64,000 nt of DNA from Pelagerythrobacter aerophilus (GTDB taxonomy: Bacteria; Pseudomonadota; Alphaproteobacteria; Sphingomonadales; Sphingomonadaceae): assembly GCF_003581645.1 (NCBI RefSeq), contig NZ_QXFK01000019.1:1-64000 (forward strand), given 5' to 3'. The position numbers were made by a program, and so were the translations under genes. The notes beneath the pieces were generated by a model. It was not told the DNA's origin. It made no database searches and saw only the letters and a program-made list of their open reading frames with translations. Every line of letters starts with the position of its first letter. Within the stretch, counting starts at the first letter, position 1. Shown one piece after another: positions 46,452 through 53,907 of the stretch.

Positions 46452-46942
46452 CCGCGCGCAAGTCCGCCTTCGCGGCGGTCGCCGCGCCCGATGCGCGGGT
46501 GCTGATCCTCGGCAGCCTGCCGGGCGAAGCCTCGCTCGCCGCCCGGCGGTACTACGCGCATCCGCAGAACCGGTTCTGGCACCTGGTCGGCGGGGCGATC
46601 GGGGTGGACCTCGCTGCGCTCGACTACGACGATCGGCTCGAAGCCCTCAAGGCGCACCGGATCGCACTGTGGGACACGGTCGCCTCGGCGCACCGGATCG
46701 GCAGCGGCGACGCCGCGATCCGCGAGGCGGAGCACGCGCCGCTCGCCGAGCTCCTCGCCACCCTGCCCGACTTGCGCGCCGTCGCCTTCAACGGCCGCAA
46801 GAGCGCCGCGATCGGCCGGCCGCAGCTTGCCGGCAGCGATCTGGCGCTGATCGACCTGCCCTCCTCCTCGCCCGCCTACGCCGCCATGCCGCTGGCCGAG
46901 AAAGAGCGCCTTTGGGCGCGCCTAGCCGATTTCCTCGCCTGA
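46448..46942 (+). CDS. DNA-deoxyinosine glycosylase / mismatch uracil-DNA glycosylase family
   Basis: This protein of the UDG superfamily starts by family comparison at CTG 46448 (TARKSAFAAVAAPDARVLIL, then GSLPGEASLAARRYYAHPQN). GGAGG lies 7 bases upstream and the CTG overlaps the previous TGA. A GTG at 46499 would delete part of the first strand. Motif GSLPGE and the downstream FNGRKSA and LPSSSPAYA are typical. It removes hypoxanthine or uracil from DNA; exact specificity is unknown. The product is 164 residues. Confidence 0.85.
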   Translation: MTARKSAFAAVAAPDARVLILGSLPGEASLAARRYYAHPQNRFWHLVGGAIGVDLAALDYDDRLEALKAHRIALWDTVASAHRIGSGDAAIREAEHAPLAELLATLPDLRAVAFNGRKSAAIGRPQLAGSDLALIDLPSSSPAYAAMPLAEKERLWARLADFLA

Positions 46943-46981
46943 CCCCTTGCCAAGAATCCATGCGCCTCGCATGAAAGCCCG

Positions 46982-47152
46982 ATGACCAAGAAGCTCCCCA
47001 CATCGCTCGGCGGAAAGGCGGCGCTCGCAGGCGCGGCCATAGGATCCGCAGCCGTCGCGGCCGCCCTGCTCTACGCCTCCAAGCGCAAGCCGAAGAACGA
47101 GCCGACCCAGCCCGGCCCGATTCCCTCGGGCGAGAAGCCCGAGACCGATTGA
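46982..47152 (+). CDS. 56-residue single-pass membrane protein before leuD
   Basis: ATG 46982 opens a frame [20 protein letters not shown], then [20 protein letters not shown], then a Pro/Glu-rich tail. One hydrophobic Ala-rich helix with a basic stop-transfer is evident. Its TGA overlaps the leuD ATG (47152), so it is coupled to leuD. The RBS is weak. No family was recognised. Probably a real small gene. Confidence 0.6.
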   Translation: MTKKLPTSLGGKAALAGAAIGSAAVAAALLYASKRKPKNEPTQPGPIPSGEKPETD

Positions 47153-47754
47153 TGGAGCCGGTCTCGACTATCGAGGGGCGGGCGATCCCGTTCGGCGCCA
47201 AGAACGTCGACACCGACGTGATCATCCCGGCCCACTGGCTCAAGACGGTAACCCGCGAAGGCCTGGGGCGCGGCGCGTTCGAGACGGTGCGGGCCCAGCC
47301 CGGCAATGTGTTCGACGATCCCGAGTTCGCCGGCGCGCCGGTCCTGATCGCGGGCGACAACTTCGGCTGCGGGTCGAGCCGCGAGCATGCCGCATGGGCG
47401 ATCCTCGACCTCGGCATCCGCGCGGTGATCGCGCCCAGTTTCTCCGACATCTTCGGCGGCAACGCGTTCAAGAACGGTATCCTGACCGTGGCGCTGCCGC
47501 AGGATCAGGTCGACCGCCTGCTCGAAGTGGCGCGCGAACACCCGATCACGATCGATCTCGAGAACCAGACCGTCACCACGCCCTTCCAGGATCGCTTCAC
47601 GTTCGAGATCGATCCGTTCCGCAAGCACTGCCTGCTGGAAGGGCTCGACGAAGTCGGCCTTACGCTGACTCGCGACGCGGCAATCGCGGATTACGAGAAG
47701 CACCAGGCGCAGGAATTGCCCTGGCTGGCAAAACCTATGGAGAGAGCTGCATGA
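47152..47754 (+). CDS. leuD: 3-isopropylmalate dehydratase small subunit
   Basis: LeuD is the small swivelling-domain subunit that pairs with LeuC. The 200-residue protein starts [20 protein letters not shown] and carries [19 protein letters not shown] and the hallmark [20 protein letters not shown] 47152 is preferred over the in-frame TTG one codon upstream. It overlaps the quinone oxidoreductase gene by four bases. Confidence 0.96.
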   Translation: MEPVSTIEGRAIPFGAKNVDTDVIIPAHWLKTVTREGLGRGAFETVRAQPGNVFDDPEFAGAPVLIAGDNFGCGSSREHAAWAILDLGIRAVIAPSFSDIFGGNAFKNGILTVALPQDQVDRLLEVAREHPITIDLENQTVTTPFQDRFTFEIDPFRKHCLLEGLDEVGLTLTRDAAIADYEKHQAQELPWLAKPMERAA

Positions 47755-48761
47755 AAGCCCTGCGCACCCACGCCGTCGGCGGAGCCGACACCCTCACGCT
47801 CGATGAAGTGGAGGTGCCGCAGCTGGCCAAGGGGCAGGTGCTGGTCGACGTGAAGGCCTGCGCGATCAATTTCCCCGACACGCTGATGATCCGCGACCTC
47901 TATCAGTTCAAGCCGGAGCGCCCCTATGCACCGGGCGGCGAGATCGCTGGCGTGATCGAGGCGATCGGCGAAGGCGTCGAAGGGTGGGAGGTCGGCGACC
48001 GCGTACTCGCCGGGATCGGCAACGGCGGGCTGGCGGAGAAGGTCTGCGTGCCCGCCGGGCGCATGTTCGCCGTGCCGGAAGGGGTGCCGTTCGAAAAGGC
48101 CGCCTCTCTGATGATGACCTATGGCACGACGATCCACGGTCTCAAGGATCGCGGCCACATCAAGGAAGGCGACGTGCTGCTGGTGCTCGGCGCGGCGGGC
48201 GGCGTCGGCCTCTCCGCAGTCGAGCTCGGCAAGGCCTACGGCGCGCGCGTGGTCGCCGCCGTCTCCAGCGAGGAGAAGGGCGAAGTCGCCCGCAAGGCCG
48301 GGGCGGACGAAGTGGTCATCTATCCCAAGGGCGAAATGGACAAGGCGGCCAGCAAGGAACTGGCCAACGCATTCAAGGCCGCTTGCGGGCCGGAAGGCGC
48401 GAACATCGTCTACGATGTCGTCGGCGGGCAGTATTCGGAACCGGCCCTGCGCGCGATCGCGTGGGAGGGGCGCTTCCTGGTGGTCGGCTTCCCCGCGGGT
48501 ATCGCGAAGATGCCGCTCAACCTCACCCTGCTGAAATCGTGCGACATCTGCGGCGTGTTCTGGGGCGCCTTCACCGCGCGCGAGCCCGAGCGGTTCCGCG
48601 CCCAGGTGGACGAGCTGTTCGACCTGCTGAAAGCTGGCCGGATCGACCCGCTGATCTCCGAGACGTTCCCGCTCGAACGCGGCGGCGAGGCGATCGCCAA
48701 GCTGGAGAACCGGCAGGCGGTCGGCAAGCTCGTCGTGACGATGGGTAGCGGGTCCGTTTGA
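47751..48761 (+). CDS. NADPH:quinone oxidoreductase family (zinc-independent MDR) protein
   Basis: This 336-residue medium-chain reductase starts [20 protein letters not shown]. The substrate domain has [20 protein letters not shown], and the Rossmann NADPH domain starts [20 protein letters not shown] (about 140-165). It lacks the zinc-binding cysteines. It reduces quinones or enoyl substrates; true substrate unknown. ATG 47751 overlaps the leuD stop. Confidence 0.9.
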   Translation: MKALRTHAVGGADTLTLDEVEVPQLAKGQVLVDVKACAINFPDTLMIRDLYQFKPERPYAPGGEIAGVIEAIGEGVEGWEVGDRVLAGIGNGGLAEKVCVPAGRMFAVPEGVPFEKAASLMMTYGTTIHGLKDRGHIKEGDVLLVLGAAGGVGLSAVELGKAYGARVVAAVSSEEKGEVARKAGADEVVIYPKGEMDKAASKELANAFKAACGPEGANIVYDVVGGQYSEPALRAIAWEGRFLVVGFPAGIAKMPLNLTLLKSCDICGVFWGAFTAREPERFRAQVDELFDLLKAGRIDPLISETFPLERGGEAIAKLENRQAVGKLVVTMGSGSV

Positions 48762-48770
48762 ACATCCTCT

Positions 48771-48890
48771 CCCCTCCCGCTTGCGGGAGGGGCAGCAAGA
48801 CTTGGGTGAGCGCAGCGAACCTAGTCGCAGCGGGGCGGGCTGTTGCGACGCCGCTGCTCACCCCCCGACCTCTCCCGCAGGCGGGAGGGG
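48771..48890. repeat. Compound palindromic interspersed element
   Basis: Two hairpins, CCCCTCCCGC-TT-GCGGGAGGGG (48771-48792) and CCTCTCCCGC-AG-GCGGGAGGGG (48869-48890), flank an inner pair GGGTGAGCGCAGCG / CGCCGCTGCTCACCCC. Together they form a 120-base imperfect inverted repeat, like a non-autonomous mobile repeat. This CCTCCCGC...GCGGGAGG type is frequent in sphingomonads (recalled). No gene lies in the spacer. Confidence 0.65.
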
Positions 48891-48987
48891 GGAAAGACCG
48901 CGCTCGCATATGCGGGCAATGGAGTGACTTGCCCGAGCGCGGGCAGGTGACTATCTCCACCTCCTATCCCAACTCCGAGAGGACTGC

Positions 48988-49311
48988 ATGACCGACTTCA
49001 AGGATCGCGAGCGCGCGGAAGAAGCCAAGTTCGCGATGGATGAGGAGACCGCGTTCCGCATTGCGGCGCGGCGCAATCGCCTGCTGGGCGAATGGGCCGC
49101 CGGCCTGATGGGCCTCACCGCCGAGGAAGCCGATGCCTACAAGAAGGCGGTCGTCCAGGCCGATTTCGAGGAAGCTGGCGACGAGGACGTGGTCCGCAAG
49201 CTGCTCGGCGACCTCACCGCCGCCGAATGCGACGTCAACGAAGCCGACATTCGTGCCAAGCTCGACGAGAAGACCGTCGAGGCCAAGCGCCAGTTGATGA
49301 GCGAAAGCTGA
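48988..49311 (+). CDS. DUF1476 protein, F1-ATPase zeta-subunit-like inhibitor
   Basis: This 107-residue helical protein starts MTDFKDRERAEEAKFAMDEE and has RRNRLLGEWAAGLMGLTAEE, then DADAYK-type and LLGDLTAAECDVNEADIRAK segments. It matches DUF1476, which in Paracoccus is the zeta subunit that blocks ATP hydrolysis by F1FO-ATPase. It is followed by bolA and grxD, an arrangement often seen in alphaproteobacteria. Confidence 0.88.
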   Translation: MTDFKDRERAEEAKFAMDEETAFRIAARRNRLLGEWAAGLMGLTAEEADAYKKAVVQADFEEAGDEDVVRKLLGDLTAAECDVNEADIRAKLDEKTVEAKRQLMSES

Positions 49312-49333
49312 TCGGCGCGTCGAGGAACCTGCC

Positions 49334-49567
49334 ATGCCGATGAGCGCCGCCGAAATCGAAGGGATGATCAAGTCCGCCCTGCCCGATGCCGAAGTCGAGA
49401 TCCGCGATCTCGCCGGCGACGGGGATCACTACGCGGCGCACGTCGTCTCCCCCGCTTTCGCCGGAAAGAGCCGGGTGCAGCAGCACAAGATGGTCTACGA
49501 GGCGCTCGGCGGAAAGATGGGCGGCGTGCTCCATGCCTTGCAACTGACCACCCAAGCGCCCACCTGA
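49334..49567 (+). CDS. bolA: BolA-family protein
   Basis: This 77-residue BolA fold protein starts MPMSAAEIEGMIKSALPDAE and carries DGDHYAAHVVSPAFAGKSRV with a conserved His, then QQHKMVYEALGGKMGGVLHA. BolA forms Fe-S bridged complexes with monothiol glutaredoxins, and grxD lies 38 bases downstream, so the two probably act together in Fe-S handling. Confidence 0.94.
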   Translation: MPMSAAEIEGMIKSALPDAEVEIRDLAGDGDHYAAHVVSPAFAGKSRVQQHKMVYEALGGKMGGVLHALQLTTQAPT

Positions 49568-49605
49568 CTCTCACGACTTGAATTACCTGAGCGGAAGTTT
49601 TTCCA

Positions 49606-49932
49606 ATGTCCGATACCAATGAACGCATTTCCGGCATCGTCGGCGGGAACGATGTGGTCCTCTTCATGAAGGGCACGCCGCTGTTCCCGCAGTGCGGCTT
49701 TTCCAGCCGTGCGGTGGCCATCCTCGATCACTGCGGCGTCTCGTACGAGAGCGTCGACGTGCTGCAGGACATGGAGGTCCGGCAGGGGATCAAGGCCTTC
49801 TCCGACTGGCCGACGATCCCGCAGCTCTATGTGAAGGGCGAATTCGTCGGCGGCAGCGACATCATGATGGAGATGTTCGAAGCCGGCGAATTGCAGCAAC
49901 TTCTCACCGACAAGCAGGTCGCCAAGGCCTGA
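49606..49932 (+). CDS. grxD: Monothiol glutaredoxin, Grx4 family
   Basis: This 108-residue glutaredoxin binds and transfers 2Fe-2S clusters. It has the CGFS motif in [20 protein letters not shown] and the family stretches [20 protein letters not shown] and [14 protein letters not shown]. It works with BolA (gene immediately upstream). A clear terminator follows. Confidence 0.96.
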   Translation: MSDTNERISGIVGGNDVVLFMKGTPLFPQCGFSSRAVAILDHCGVSYESVDVLQDMEVRQGIKAFSDWPTIPQLYVKGEFVGGSDIMMEMFEAGELQQLLTDKQVAKA

Positions 49933-49953
49933 CGTTCCGCCCCGGCGGATGCA

Positions 49954-49989
49954 GAAAGGGCCCGTCCGATTTCTCGGGCGGGCCCTTTC
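49954..49989 (+). terminator. Rho-independent terminator after grxD
   Basis: A 15-bp stem (GAAAGGGCCCGTCCG / CGGGCGGGCCCTTTC with one G-T pair) with a 6-base loop lies 21 bases after grxD. The T's at its 3' arm serve as a short tract. The following spacer to 50204 shows nothing further apart from an imperfect GTGTCAG...CCGACAC repeat near 50147-50165. Confidence 0.7.
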
Positions 49990-50204
49990 GCTTGCGGGGA
50001 GACGGCGCCGGAGACTGGGGGGTGGCGCCGCCTCGTTCGAAGACCATTGTGGGTGCGGCCTGCGATGCATCCCGCGTGCCAGTTCGCCGGAATCGCGCGA
50101 ATGCGCGGCAGGCGAAGGTGAAGAGGCATTAACCCTGCGGGGCGAGTGTCAGAAATTCCGACACCCTCTTGGCATCCCGCCCGCGCGGCCCCACAGTCCT
50201 TCCG

Positions 50205-50978
50205 ATGAGCGACACCCCCGCAGACGGAATCCCCGCCGCCACCCTCGTGATCTTCCGCCGCGGCCCCGGGGGCGCCCCCCCCGAACTCCTAATGGTCACA
50301 CGCGCTAATTTCATGAAGTTCGCCGCCGGCGCTGCCGTCTTCCCCGGCGGCCGTGTCGATCCGGCGGATCGCGATCTCGCCAAGCGCCTGTCCGGAATCG
50401 AGGATGTGGACGAAGCCGCCCACCGCATCGCCGCGATCCGCGAGACGCTGGAGGAAACCGGACTCGCCATCGGAGTGATCGGCGAAATCGACGCAGGGCG
50501 CGCTGCCGAAGCGCGGCAGATGCTGCTCGAGGCGGGCACATTGGCGCCCGTGCTCGAGGCGATGGACTGGTCGCTCGATCTCGCAGCGATCGTCCCCTTC
50601 GCGCGCTGGTTCCCCAAGAACGAGCGGCTGCCGCGCGTGTTCGACACGCGCTTCTATCTCGCGGACCTCGGCACCGGCGCCGTCGACATCGCGGTCGACG
50701 CGACGGAGAACACGCACCTGTTCTGGGTCACCGCACGCGAAGCCCTCGCAGCCGCCGAACGCGGCGAGCTCACGGTGATCTTCCCCACCCGCCGCAATCT
50801 GGAACGCCTGGCACAATTCGACGATTTCGACGCCGCCCTGAGCGACTGCGCCGCTCACCCCCCGCGTACGATCACCCCCTTTTTCGAAGAGCATGACGGC
50901 GAAGGCTGGATCTGCATTCCCGACGATGCCGGCTACCCCGTCACCCGCGAACGCCTGCGGGGCGTCAATCGCGGCTAG
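50205..50978 (+). CDS. NUDIX hydrolase
   Basis: This 257-residue NUDIX protein has N-terminal PAATLVIFRRGPGGAPPELL and MVTRANFMKFAAGAAVFPGG, then the Nudix box tail AAIRETLEETGLAIGV (RExxEExGx). A long insertion between box halves is typical of the NUDT19/RNU-like branch. C-terminal domain residues include THLFWVTAREALAAAERGEL. Substrate unknown; CoA- or nucleotide-type pyrophosphatase is plausible. Confidence 0.88.
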   Translation: MSDTPADGIPAATLVIFRRGPGGAPPELLMVTRANFMKFAAGAAVFPGGRVDPADRDLAKRLSGIEDVDEAAHRIAAIRETLEETGLAIGVIGEIDAGRAAEARQMLLEAGTLAPVLEAMDWSLDLAAIVPFARWFPKNERLPRVFDTRFYLADLGTGAVDIAVDATENTHLFWVTAREALAAAERGELTVIFPTRRNLERLAQFDDFDAALSDCAAHPPRTITPFFEEHDGEGWICIPDDAGYPVTRERLRGVNRG

Positions 50979-51002
50979 TCGACGCGCGAGACAGGATCAT
51001 CG

Positions 51003-52742
51003 TCACACATTCCGCTCCTTGCGGCCACGCGGCTTGTGCTTCCCGCCGGGCCGTCCTTTCGGAGCGCCCGGGCCGGCCTTCCGGCCCTTATGCGAAAACT
51101 TGTTAGGCTTGACGCTCCGATTGGCATGAGCCGCCTGACGCGGGCCTTCCGAAGGCTCGATCCGCACGACCTCATCCTCGCTCTCGTCCCGCGCCGTGCG
51201 CTGGAGCGCGGCACCGAACTTCTCGGCAATGGCTCGCGGTATCTGAAAATGGGTTTCGTTGGCGCCGATGCGGATCGCCCCCACCTCGTTGCGGGTGATG
51301 TGGCCGCGGCGGCATAGCAAAGGCAAGATCCAGCGCGGGTCGGCGTTCTGCCGGCGCCCGATATCCATGCGGAACCAGACGGTATCCTCGAAACCCGGGC
51401 GATGCCGTTCCTCTTGCGCGGCACGGCGCGCCTCGGGCGTGTTCTCCAGCATCTCCTCCGGCTGCGGCATCGCGGCGCGATGCACGCGCACCAGAGCGGC
51501 GGCGATATCCTCCGGAGAGCGTTCGGCAAGGAGGCGCTGGGCCAGCGCGCGATCCTCGTCGTCGAACTCGGCCGGCTGCAGGAGTTCCGCGAGCAGACGC
51601 TCGCGGTCCCGCGTGCGGATCGCGTCCGGAGTCGGAGCATCGATCCAGTCGGCCTTGATCCTGGCGCCGCGTAGCATCGATTCCACCCGCCTGCGCCGCG
51701 GAAACGGCACGATCAGCGCCGCAGTGCCCTTCTTCCCGGCGCGGCCGGTCCGGCCGGAGCGGTGCTGGAGCGTTTCCGCATCGCGGGGGAGATCGACATG
51801 GACGACGAGCCTGAGGCTTGGCAGATCGATACCGCGCGCCGCCACGTCGGTCGCGACGCAGACACGCGCACGGCGGTCGCGCAGGGCCTGGAGCGCCTGG
51901 TTGCGCTCCGACTGCGAGTGCTCGCCCGACAGCGCGACGACGGCGAAGCCCCGCTCCTGCAGCGTCGCGTGAAGCCGGCGGACATTATCGCGGGTGGCGC
52001 AGAAGAGAATGGCCGTTTCGGCTTGGTGGAAACGCAGCAGATTGACCGCTGCCGCCTCGACCTCCGCGGGTGAAACCGTGATCACCTGAAAGGCGATATC
52101 GCCGTGGCCGCGATCGTCGCCCGCGGTCGATATCCGCAGCGCACCTCGCTGGTAGCGTTCGGCCAGCGCAACAATCGGTTTCGGCATCGTCGCCGAGAAC
52201 AGCAACGTGCGCCGCTCCGCCGGAGTCGCATCGAGAATCTCCTCGAGATCCTCGCGGAAGCCCATATCGAGCATCTCGTCCGCTTCGTCGAGCACCACTT
52301 CCTTGAGATTCGACAGGTCGAGCGCACCCCGCTCAAGGTGGTCGCGCAGACGGCCGGGCGTGCCGACGACGACGTGCGGACCGGCCCGCAGCACGCGCCG
52401 CTCCTTCGAAGCGTCCATGCCGCCGACACAGGTCGCAATGCGCGCGCCGGCCTTGGCATAGAGCCAGCCCAGCTCTCGGCTGACCTGCAGGGCCAGTTCG
52501 CGCGTCGGCGCGATGACCAGGGCGAGAGGCGACTGGGTCGGCGCCCCGAAGTCCTCGAGCAGATCGCAGGCCATCGAAAGGCCGAATGCGACGGTTTTGC
52601 CCGAACCGGTCTGGGCTGAGACGATGAGGTCGCGGGCCGCAGCCTCGGGAGCGAGAACGGCTGTCTGGACGGCAGTCAGTTCGGCATAGCCGCGCTCGGC
52701 GAGTGCTTCGCCAAGCATTGGCGGAAGATTGGGAAAGGTCAT
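51003..52742 (-). CDS. DEAD-box RNA helicase with DbpA-type RNA-binding domain
   Basis: This 579-residue ATP-dependent RNA helicase has Q motif FPNLPPMLGEALAERGYAEL and motif I AQTGSGKTVAF. Motif II is VLDEADEMLDMGF, motif III LLFSATMPKP and motif VI HRSGRTGRAG. A DbpA-like domain follows (about 485-555, WFRMDIGRRQNADPRWILPL, then GHITRNEVGAIRI), with a basic Gly/Pro/Lys tail. This is the CsdA/DeaD-type layout used in ribosome assembly or cold response. ATG 52742 gives MTFPNLPP. It is divergent from tRNA-Arg/yhhQ. Confidence 0.94.
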   Translation of the reverse strand: MTFPNLPPMLGEALAERGYAELTAVQTAVLAPEAAARDLIVSAQTGSGKTVAFGLSMACDLLEDFGAPTQSPLALVIAPTRELALQVSRELGWLYAKAGARIATCVGGMDASKERRVLRAGPHVVVGTPGRLRDHLERGALDLSNLKEVVLDEADEMLDMGFREDLEEILDATPAERRTLLFSATMPKPIVALAERYQRGALRISTAGDDRGHGDIAFQVITVSPAEVEAAAVNLLRFHQAETAILFCATRDNVRRLHATLQERGFAVVALSGEHSQSERNQALQALRDRRARVCVATDVAARGIDLPSLRLVVHVDLPRDAETLQHRSGRTGRAGKKGTAALIVPFPRRRRVESMLRGARIKADWIDAPTPDAIRTRDRERLLAELLQPAEFDDEDRALAQRLLAERSPEDIAAALVRVHRAAMPQPEEMLENTPEARRAAQEERHRPGFEDTVWFRMDIGRRQNADPRWILPLLCRRGHITRNEVGAIRIGANETHFQIPRAIAEKFGAALQRTARDESEDEVVRIEPSEGPRQAAHANRSVKPNKFSHKGRKAGPGAPKGRPGGKHKPRGRKERNV

Positions 52743-52968
52743 GATGCTCACTAATGGACCAAGCCGCCACAAAGGACGGCGGGGCGGAGGGTGTTCGCGG
52801 CAAGCGGACCCTATGGCCTCGGTCATGGAAATTGCGGCCGCTTCGCCGGCCGGTCGCCTCAATGGCGACGGCGGCTCCATACACGATCCGCACCCGTTTG
52901 GCTTCCCCTGATTTCGCCCCGCCGATCCTGTGGTCCGAAGCACCCACAATTGGACAGCTTGGAGCAAG

Positions 52969-53045
52969 TGGCGCGCCCGGCAGGACTCGAACCTGCTGCC
53001 TCAAGATTAGAAGTCTCGCGCTCTATCCAGATGAGCTACGGGCGC
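52969..53045 (-). tRNA. tRNA-Arg (anticodon TCT)
   Basis: The minus strand reads GCGCCCGTAGCTCATCTGG (acceptor and D arm), with anticodon loop CTTCTAA giving TCT and T arm CAGGTTCGAGTCCTG. The acceptor closes with CGGGCGC, discriminator G and encoded CCA (52969-52971). Length is 77 with CCA. No integrase lies beside it. Confidence 0.97.
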
Positions 53046-53102
53046 GCGCGCCATGCGCCATAGCGCGCTTTTCCGGAGGCGCAAATCGCGATAGGCAGCG
53101 CC

Positions 53103-53849
53103 ATGGACGAGACACCGCAGCGCATCGAGACGGGGCGAGGCCCGCCGCCGGCCTTCCGCTACTACGATCTGATCATGGCCGCGTTCGTCGCAATCCTGCT
53201 GCTGTCGAATATCATCGGGGCATCCAAGCCGTCGTACGTGACGCTGCCGGGGGGCATGGAGTGGTCGTTCGGCGCTGGCGTGTTGTTCTTTCCGATCAGC
53301 TACATCATCGGCGACGTGCTGACGGAGGTGTACGGCTACGCACGGGCACGGCGGGTCATCTGGACCGGCTTTGCCGCTCTCGCCTTCATGGCGGTGATGG
53401 CCTGGATCGTCGTCGCCCTCCCGCCGGCGGAGGGATGGCCCGGACAGGAGGCCTACGAATTCGTGTTCGGCAATTCGTGGCGCATCGTGATCGCTTCGAT
53501 GGTGGCGTTCTGGGCCGGCGAGTTCGCCAACAGCTTCGTGCTCGCCAAGATGAAAGTCTGGACGGCCGGGAAGGCGCTCTGGGCGCGGACGATCGGCTCG
53601 ACCGTTGTCGGCCAGGGGCTCGACAGCCTGATCTTCTATCCCCTCGCCTTCTGGGGCCTCGCGGGATGGCCGGTCGAACTGCTGTGGCAGGTCGTGCTGT
53701 CGCAGTGGCTGATCAAGGCGGCGTGGGAGGCGCTGCTGACGCCGGTCACCTACCTGGTGGTCGGTGCGCTCAAGCGGCGCGAGGGTATCGATATCTACGA
53801 CACCGGGACGAACTTCTCACCCTTCGCTGGCACGGCGCAGCGCGGATAG
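53103..53849 (+). CDS. yhhQ: Queuosine precursor transporter (YhhQ/DUF165)
   Basis: This 248-residue inner-membrane transporter takes up queuosine precursors. It has six hydrophobic segments and the family motifs VAILLLSNIIGASKPSYVTL, then FGAGVLFFPISYIIGDVLTE, VYGYARARRVIW and TIGSTVVGQGLDSLIFYPL. No preQ1 riboswitch was recognised in the short leader. It is followed by a bidirectional terminator. Confidence 0.95.
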   Translation: MDETPQRIETGRGPPPAFRYYDLIMAAFVAILLLSNIIGASKPSYVTLPGGMEWSFGAGVLFFPISYIIGDVLTEVYGYARARRVIWTGFAALAFMAVMAWIVVALPPAEGWPGQEAYEFVFGNSWRIVIASMVAFWAGEFANSFVLAKMKVWTAGKALWARTIGSTVVGQGLDSLIFYPLAFWGLAGWPVELLWQVVLSQWLIKAAWEALLTPVTYLVVGALKRREGIDIYDTGTNFSPFAGTAQRG

Positions 53850-53852
53850 CAA

Positions 53853-53882
53853 AAGGGGCCGGACCACAAGGTCCGGCCCCTT
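53853..53882. terminator. Bidirectional terminator between yhhQ and TonB-dependent receptor
   Basis: A 13-bp perfect stem AAGGGGCCGGACC (53853-53865) / GGTCCGGCCCCTT (53870-53882) with loop ACAA sits between convergent genes. T/A tracts on both sides suit termination in both directions. Confidence 0.8.
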
Positions 53883-53907
53883 CCCCTCTCCCCAACCGTC
53901 GTTGCGG

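Noticed and set aside
53046-53102. Possible preQ1 riboswitch before yhhQ
   Set aside because: The leader between tRNA-Arg and yhhQ is only 57 bases and shows no preQ1 aptamer core.
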